The notes under the pieces: model-generated
Databases searched by the model: none
Seen by the model: only the letters and a program-made list of their open reading frames with translations
Told to the model about the DNA's origin: nothing
Translations under genes and position numbers: made by a program
Part shown: one piece after another, positions 57,996-64,000 of the stretch
Layout of the letters: every line of letters starts with the position of its first letter
How positions within the stretch are numbered: the first letter of the stretch is position 1
NCBI GenBank assembly: GCA_011503125.2
Contig: WWBZ02000016.1
Location: forward strand, 496,001 to 560,000
Direction of reading: 5' to 3'
Source: Botryosphaeria dothidea
Taxonomy: Eukaryota; Ascomycota; Dothideomycetes; Botryosphaeriales; Botryosphaeriaceae
Length of the DNA stretch: 64,000 nt

Positions 57996-59732
57996 ATGCC
58001 GTCGACAGAAAGCGCGCGGGCTCTGCGCATCCTCGTCGCCTCTTCCATTCCTTCTCCCCTTGGGGAACCCTTCCTTTCGAACCTCGTCGCCCAGGACAAC
58101 ATCGCTGTGCGAAGTATTGTGGACTCCGCCGAATGGAAGACATCCACCCCGTATGCGTCCATCCCTAATGTCTCAACCGACCGGTCGCAGCCATGCCGCC
58201 CTTTCAGTGGCCACGATGACGTTCACAGAACTGCCGCAGAGCTCTGCGCATGGGCCGACCTCCTCGTGCTCGTTCCCATTGATGCAAACACCCTAGCCAA
58301 AATGCTGCACGGCATCACCGACAGCCTTATATTGGAGATACTACGGACCTGGGATGTTTCGAAGCGGACGCTGCTAGTTTTGGGCATGTCGACGCTTATG
58401 TGGGAGAATCCAATGACGAAGAAACAAATTAGCAAAATCCGGCGAAAATGGAACTGGATGCGGGTGCTCCATCCACTGCTTTGGACCTTCGAGGCTCAAG
58501 GGAAGAAGTACCTGCCGTGGGAGGGCCATGACGAGCTCATCGGCGCGATCCAGAACCAGCTGGACCTCATGACACTTGGGCAGGATGTGGACGTTTCGCC
58601 GGGACGCACTTCTAAGAACAGCCTGTCACTACGCCCCGCGGTGAGATCATCCCGCTTACTCCCGCCGGAGATATGGTCCATTATCCTAGACTTCACAGGC
58701 GATTGGGAGTTGGCGAAGAAGCTCAACGTATATACAACGCTGCCTACACCTCAATCCTGGCTGAGAGCGGCTAACAAAGAAGGCCCACACAATTTAATGG
58801 ACAAACTGGAATGGGCCATTTTGACCGGCACGCTGGACGATGTCAAAGGGCTTTTTGATACACACACTGTACCTCAATGGCTCTCGCCTCAAGCCGTTCG
58901 AATAATCATGCGGTTTGCCATGGTCCCCTTACTCAACTACCTGGAAACCAACCATCAAGACCTATTTTGGGCCACCTTTGGCCATGCGTTTTTGCCTGAT
59001 AAGGCCTCCGCTGTCTTTGGACGCGTCGAGATTCTTGAATACTGGCGGACCTCACCGACTTTCCTCAACAAGGAATACACAGTAGACGCCGTTGACGGCG
59101 CGAGTCGGGCCGGTTTCGTCCACGTTCTAGAATGGTGGCGGAACACGGGGCTGCCAATGAAATACACCGAGACGGCTCTTGAGCAGGCCAGCAGTAAAGG
59201 GCAGATCGAGGTGCTTCAGTGGTGGAAGAAGGCAAGCATGCGCGACGACGGGCAGGTGCGTACCAGTGGCGACGAGTCAGAACCTGAGGGCAGCGTTCCA
59301 CCTACTCGTAAGCCTCTGCGTCTCAAACCTGGTAAGGCGATTTCCTTCGCGACGCAGGCAGGTTCGCTCTCGACGCTGCGTTGGTGGGTCACATCGTCGA
59401 TCCCCTTCTCTCACGAGGACACGGTCGCCAAGCTAGCCTCCACGCACGGCCACGTCGACATTCTGGCCTTCTGGCAGTCTCTTCACGGTGAGAAGATGAT
59501 CTACGATAACCAGGTGCTCGTTGGCGCTACGAAGATGGGCCACCGTGACGTCCTTGAGTGGTGGAAGAGAAGTGGGCTGAGAGTGGAGTATAAGACATGC
59601 GATATCGAGGAAGCATTGGAAGACGGTGTCGAGGGTAGCAAGGGCCAAGAGGTAAGGCGTTGGTGGGCACTCAACGGGCTCAATTTGGGTATTGGAACAA
59701 GTGAATGGATGAGAACGAAAGTGTTGAATTGA
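57996..59732 (+). CDS. Flavoprotein (PPCDC-like, catalytically degenerate) fused to ankyrin-like repeats
   Basis: A single-exon gene of 578 residues. Residues 9-190 look like the homo-oligomeric flavin-containing Cys decarboxylase fold: LRILVASSIPSP at the first strand, then AWADLLVLVPIDANTLAKML (phosphate loop with ANT at 97-99) and RTLLVLGMSTLMWENPMTKK. In active phosphopantothenoylcysteine decarboxylases a His six residues before the Trp is catalytic; here it is Ala80. The PAMN motif is LGMS (Ser132 for Asn), and the KLACGDYGxG loop with the catalytic Cys is absent, so decarboxylase activity is unlikely. An F-box-like segment (RLLPPEIWSIILDF, 220-233) follows. From about residue 250 on there are six or seven units of the type ASRAGFVHVLEWWRNTGLPM, ASSKGQIEVLQWWKKAS and ATKMGHRDVLEWWKRSGLRV, an ankyrin variant. 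It might be a regulatory, substrate-binding or ubiquitin-ligase adaptor protein. Confidence 0.85.
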   Translation: MPSTESARALRILVASSIPSPLGEPFLSNLVAQDNIAVRSIVDSAEWKTSTPYASIPNVSTDRSQPCRPFSGHDDVHRTAAELCAWADLLVLVPIDANTLAKMLHGITDSLILEILRTWDVSKRTLLVLGMSTLMWENPMTKKQISKIRRKWNWMRVLHPLLWTFEAQGKKYLPWEGHDELIGAIQNQLDLMTLGQDVDVSPGRTSKNSLSLRPAVRSSRLLPPEIWSIILDFTGDWELAKKLNVYTTLPTPQSWLRAANKEGPHNLMDKLEWAILTGTLDDVKGLFDTHTVPQWLSPQAVRIIMRFAMVPLLNYLETNHQDLFWATFGHAFLPDKASAVFGRVEILEYWRTSPTFLNKEYTVDAVDGASRAGFVHVLEWWRNTGLPMKYTETALEQASSKGQIEVLQWWKKASMRDDGQVRTSGDESEPEGSVPPTRKPLRLKPGKAISFATQAGSLSTLRWWVTSSIPFSHEDTVAKLASTHGHVDILAFWQSLHGEKMIYDNQVLVGATKMGHRDVLEWWKRSGLRVEYKTCDIEEALEDGVEGSKGQEVRRWWALNGLNLGIGTSEWMRTKVLN

Positions 59733-60357
59733 AAGTTAGCGTTGGAAAATTGGCATCACTGGCGTTGTGGGACACTTCTAGCATTTTCTGACGGCGTCGG
59801 TCTGACTTGTGGAGGGACCCAGAGGCTTAACCAGCCTCCATGGATGGATGTAGAACTTGTAATAGACATATTATAGTCGTTGCGGCGACGTTCCTACACG
59901 AGTGCCTATTGGAAACGTGCAGGTCTCACCATCACCAAGCTTTCGGAGGTGCCTCCTCCGAGTGTTCTCAAGTATTAGAAGTCACGAGCAAGCAAGTTCG
60001 TTCTGTACTCTACACTTCACAATGAAGTAATATTTTATTCGAGTATGCCCTTACTTCATCCCACGCATCAACTGCTTTGACTGCCGATTATAATTACTAT
60101 TACATCACTTCCAAACAATAGAGCAGACTCGCAGAGAAACCTACAAGTTTGCCCCAGTGGCGCTTCCTCTCTGACGATGTGGGCAGTCGCGACTTCCCTA
60201 AGCGTGGCCTATGACGTCAGCCAGGTCCACCTTCCGTAGATCGCCGCCCTCCAAGCACTCGCCTCACTCTCAACTCACCACTCCAAAGCCTCTCATCCAC
60301 TCCGCACCTCGTACCGATCATTCGTCTCAGGCCACAGATCATCTACATCTCCCAGCC
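59733..60357. other. Intergenic, promoter of the PIP-box gene
   Basis: AT-rich stretch to about 60150, then a C-rich leader. The coding frame of the next gene is open from an ATG at 60211, but the ATG at 60358 has the better context (CAGCCATGGAA), so 60211-60357 is taken as leader with modest confidence. Confidence 0.5.
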
Positions 60358-61983
60358 ATGGAACTATCTGCTCCACGGGCTGCTACAGCTCTACCGCCGG
60401 AGCCGCCTTCCCCACCTTCCGGCTACATCCGCCCTCCGGAACATAGGATCCATCAGCTAAGGCTCGAGATGAAGTCAGGCCTGGCACAGCCACGGAACAA
60501 GCATGAACAATTCTACATTGAGCTACACAAGTACAATGTCCTGGCTGGCCGCTACGGACATCTGCCGACCATGTTACAGCCGCCGCGTCCTGCTTTCAAA
60601 GCGCTTCCAAGCACCGAGTCGCTTCCTCCGATCGAATTTCCTACTTTCTCAGATGTACAGCCTCGGTCGGCCCCACAAAGACCCTCAATTCTTCCAGCCT
60701 CAGGCCCCCTCTCGTCCACCGTGTTCGCAATTGCTGCAAAGGCAGCTCAGTTGTTGAGGATACAAGGCTGGATTGAGGAACTTGATGATGACATGGTGAA
60801 TGAGGTTTTTGCGTATTTTCACCCCCTTCTGAAATCTTGATGCTCTTTCCGTCGTAGGACTTCCACAGCTTTGGTCTTAACTTACACTTGATTTTACAGT
60901 GAAGCTACCAGGGCCGGGGCCATTCCGGATTCTACAGTCGGCACCCAAATGAGCCAAGTACCCGCAGGGTCTGGCCAAAGTTCCAGCACATCAGTTGTGA
61001 AGCAAGAGCCTCGTTCTATGCCAACTACTTACCACTCTATGGCTTCGGGAACTTCAGCAGCCGTGCCAAAGCCTGTCGCCAGCACAAATAAGCTTAAACG
61101 TACTGCATCGGTCTTGAATGCTTCCGCTCCGAAGAGAACTGAGGTCTGAATTTTGAATCCATTAGATCGCCGCTTGACTGACAAGGCCTGGCCAGCACAG
61201 ACGGCGTCCTCGCAGACGAGACTCGAGACTTTCTACCGTCCGATGCCTGTGAAGTCGGAGCCACCGCAGAGCCAGGAGCACCATCTAGCGCGTGGGCTGT
61301 CTAATGATGATTTCTCCGGTAACAACAACTCGACGTCAGGAATTTCCAGATCTCAGAAGAGCGGTTATAGCGATCACGATGCAATCACTGACCAAGGCAT
61401 TACATTGGACTATGAGTTTCAACAGCGCACTGGCAGTCCAGCTTCTATGCACATGAAGTCCTATTCACAAAGGAAGCGCTCACAGACCAAGCAGTTCATG
61501 GGTTCCGAGCCGAACCGACCAAGAAACACGCGCATGAACAATGTGACTTCATTCGCCGCTATGGCCTTAGGCTCATCACCGCCGCCGTCAGGAAAACAGT
61601 CTTCCCAGATCATTGATCTAATCGATGACGAGAGCATTACGAACAACTCTTCTTCAGCAAGACGTCAGCGTCAAGAGACGACAAACGCCACATCAGGCAT
61701 GAAACAGCTTCTCAAAACAATGGTCCCGCCGTCCCTAAGTCCTGCTACGGATAATGGATCTCAGCGATCGAGGCCTCAGCGAGCTGCAAAGTTGAACCCT
61801 TTAGCAAGACTCCGCGCTGCGTCTCCAGAGATTCCCGAGTTGACATCTGAAATGGATCCACTGAGTCAACTGCAAGCGACTGGCAGGATGGAAGCCATTG
61901 CAACCCTTCCCGCTGGAACACGTGTCCGGATGACTGCCGAAATCATTCATGATGACCAACGCGTCCAGGATGAAGAAGCTTAG
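60358..61983 (+). CDS. Unrecognised protein with PIP box, SUMO-interacting motif and sumoylation sites
   Basis: I do not recognise the family. My exon model is 60358-60812, 60900-61143 and 61201-61983 (493 residues). The first intron uses GTATTT and TTTTACAG with a CTTAAC branch-like box; the second (57 bases, GTCTGA to GCACAG with CTGAC) removes an in-frame TGA at 61147-61149. The N-terminal part is Pro-rich with a helical segment (EQFYIELHKYNVLAGRYGH). Exon 2 has VVKQEP, a sumoylation consensus. Exon 3 begins with QTRLETFY (61213-61236), which matches the PCNA-interacting PIP consensus Q-x-x-L-x-x-F-Y, then PVKSEPP, another sumoylation site. SQIIDLIDDE (61606-61632) is a strong SUMO-interacting motif with acidic flank. 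These motifs together suggest a replication- or repair-linked nuclear protein. The splice model, especially intron 1, is uncertain; the start could also be 60211. Confidence 0.65.
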
Positions 61984-62562
61984 GTTGATGTGAAGGTTCC
62001 GGAATTGGCCTTTAGAGTTTCGACTCATGATCTGTGTGATCCGAAATTTCTTTACTGCAAGAGTTCACTACCGCATACCTTCTCCATGCTGTTAGCTGCC
62101 ACGGAAGAGAGGCACGATGCTACTTCAACAAATGACTTACGGTTTCAGCTGTTAGCCCTCAAGCTCTGTTACTCCAGCAATAGCTAATCTAAGGAACTTG
62201 CTAAATCGATCCACATGGCGTTTAATTTCTTCACTCACTATCGCAGAGGTATCTGTTTGCTTGCGTTGTACGTCAGAGAGGAAACTTACGTGGTACTAGA
62301 GGCAGTCAGATAGAGATACAACAGTAGCTTCAGTGCGGAAAATCTACTCGTGGATATCTTATCATTGTCGTGCAAGGAAATGATTGCTTATGGGCTCATA
62401 GTCTCCACCGAGTCCGTTCATCTCCGTTAGAGAAATTTGACCAGAATGTGAATGAGCCTGACAAGCCAAGTCCATTATAACGCATCCTCCAACCCGAACA
62501 CAGCCGTCCCGAAACATCGATCCCTCTCGCCAGTACCTTCTCTTAATCTTGCCCAGACCTTC
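61984..62562. other. Intergenic between convergent genes, nothing seen
   Basis: AT-rich sequence with the 3' ends of the PIP-box gene and of the MFS transporter gene. No further feature was recognised. Confidence 0.5.
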
Positions 62563-63944
62563 TCACATATTAAACCTCCACCTCACATCATCATCCCCCT
62601 TAACCTGCTCTCCCCCGAGCTCCGCAACCGCGTCCTGCGCATCGGGCCCGTCCATGCCCAGCGGGAACTCGGCCTCGCGCCGCTTGTTCTCGCGGGTCAG
62701 CACGAACCACAGCGTGGTGACGACGAGGGCGTTGGCGGCCATGTAGCCGAGGGCGAACGAGTGGCCGAGCACGTAGCGTGGCGACGTGGCCGGGCGGTAC
62801 AGCTGCGTGCCCAGCACGGCGCCCAGGTTGCCGACGGAGATCTGCAGCGCGCAGGCGGTCGCGCGCTTGGTCTGCCCGGCCACGTTCATGGCGGGCCAGG
62901 CGAGGGCGAGGGCGGTGGCCGGGTAGATGCCGGCGGCGGCGAAGAAGGTTCCTATAACGGGGTCAGTGGGGTTTGAGGGGGAGGGGGAGGGGGAGGGTTT
63001 GTTCTCACCGAGATACGACACGCCCGGCCGGCCGACGGGGTCCTTGTTGCCGAGCAGGATGGCGTAGCCGACGACGGCGGTGATGGCGGCGCCGATGATG
63101 AAGGGCGCGCGGCGGTGCAGCTTCTCCGACACGACGGCCACGACGACGGTCAGGACGGTGGCGAGCGCGTAGGGCGGGACGGACAGCAGCTGCGCGCGCG
63201 CGGCCGTGTAGCCAAGGCTCTTGATGATGGAGGGCAGGAAGAGCGAGAGCGTGTAGAGCGGCAGCGAGAGCGTGTGAAAGGCCAGGCCGTACAGCCAGCA
63301 CTTGGGGTCGCGCAGGCACGACAGCACGCCCGCCCACGAGAAGGACTCGGCGGCGGTGGCGTCCGAGTCGTGCGTCAGCCGCGCTTCGACGTAGGTGCGC
63401 TCCTTGGGCGAGAGGAAGGGCGCGGTCGCGGGGTAGTTGGTGATGAACCAGTAGGCGAAGACGGAGACGACGACGGTGAGGAGGCCTTCGATGATGAAGA
63501 TCCAGCGCCAGCCTTTGAGGCCGCCGACGCCAGACATTTTGCCGATGCCCTGTGGGGTGTAATCTTGTTAACACTGCGCATTATGTGCGGTCTCGGCTGG
63601 TTGCGAGATATCGAGAAGTGGCCAAGGCGGATGGGTGCTCTGGGGAGGAACGGGGAAGGACATACATAAGCCAGAATACCTCCGAAAGCACCAGCCAAAC
63701 TGGCGGCACTAAAGAACAGGGCGACGCGGTACACACGCTCGTGGCGCTTGTACCACATGGAAAGGTAGAAGACGACACCGGGGAAGAGACCACTCTCCGC
63801 GACGCCGAGGAAGAAGCGCACGGCGAAGAAGCCTGAAAGGTTCTGGGTGATGCCCATGAGCGTCGCCACGATTCCCCAGACTAGGGTCAGAGTCGGCAGC
63901 CAGATCTTGGGGGTAGTGCGCTTGAGGATGACGTTGCAGGGAAT
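62563..63944 (-). CDS. MFS transporter, anion:cation symporter (Dal5/Tna1-like) family, partial
   Basis: Three exons on the minus strand are visible (63944-63666, 63549-63009, 62951-62563), 402 residues. The first starts at a 3' splice site (AACAG before ATTCCCTGCAACGTC), so the N-terminal helices lie beyond the right edge; the ATG at 63965 sits in the intron. The protein reads IPCNVILKRTTPKIWLPTLT, FFAVRFFLGVAESGLFPGVV, YLSMWYKRHERVYRVALFFS, GLKGWRWIFIIEGLLTVVVS and FLSPKERTYVEARLTHDSDA, and near the end PAMNVAGQTKRATACALQIS and GTQLYRPATSPRYVLGHSFA, all hallmarks of the ACS family. Members import nicotinate, allantoate, pantothenate, biotin or similar organic anions with protons at the plasma membrane; the substrate is not readable here. 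A (GGGGGA)n run lies in the last intron near 62980. Confidence 0.93.
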
Positions 63945-64000
63945 CTGTTCGTTGTGAGAAGACATTAGTGTTTTGTCCCGCTACAGAGTGGAACGACCGG

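Noticed and set aside
63945..63965. ATG at 63965 as the start of the MFS transporter
   Set aside because: The protein from there would lack the first membrane helices, and a CAG acceptor lies exactly where the conserved IPCNVILK block begins, so the ATG is in an intron and the gene continues past the window.

Overview
The window is nuclear DNA of a filamentous ascomycete (Pezizomycotina; a Dothideomycete-like fungus is my best guess). Genes carry short GT-AG introns of about 50-150 bases, lie on both strands with no operons, and include families typical of this group: a fungal phytochrome hybrid kinase, a HET-domain gene, a DUF3176 membrane protein, a Git1-type permease and a Pma2-type proton ATPase. 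No transposase, CRISPR array, tRNA or rRNA was recognised.

Left part (1-10 kb) is an accessory-looking block. It holds the 3' end of a CDF metal transporter, a DUF3176 gene lacking most of its middle, an orphan acidic protein with a GAC repeat, a SurE-type phosphatase whose first intron leaves a one-base frame clash, a heavily broken HET-domain gene, and the C-terminal part of a protein kinase. A second, homologous and clearly broken kinase copy lies at 26.7-27.7 kb on the other strand; both copies share an intron inside the DFG glycine codon.

Middle part (10-31 kb) is sparse. A Pma2-type plasma-membrane H+-ATPase (minus, 15.1-18.1 kb) and a Gre2-like NADPH reductase (plus, 21.3-22.4 kb) are separated and flanked by gene-free tracts of 3-5 kb.

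The 28-49 kb part is core housekeeping: ENP2/NOL10 (ribosome biogenesis) and MED13 (Mediator kinase module) share a divergent promoter, followed by a Git1-like glycerophosphodiester permease, a secreted type-B carboxylesterase, PEX11 and cytochrome b5.

Right part (50-64 kb): a fungal phytochrome histidine kinase, then two unusual proteins. One (57996-59732) joins a phosphopantothenoylcysteine-decarboxylase-like flavoprotein fold, with its catalytic residues replaced, to an F-box-like segment and ankyrin-like repeats. The other (60358-61983) carries a canonical PCNA-binding PIP box, a SUMO-interacting motif and two sumoylation consensus sites. The window ends inside an ACS-family MFS transporter. 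These two proteins and the paired kinase relics are the best candidates for something not yet described. All exon structures were read by eye from splice consensus and frame; most were checked by summing exon lengths to a whole number of codons.
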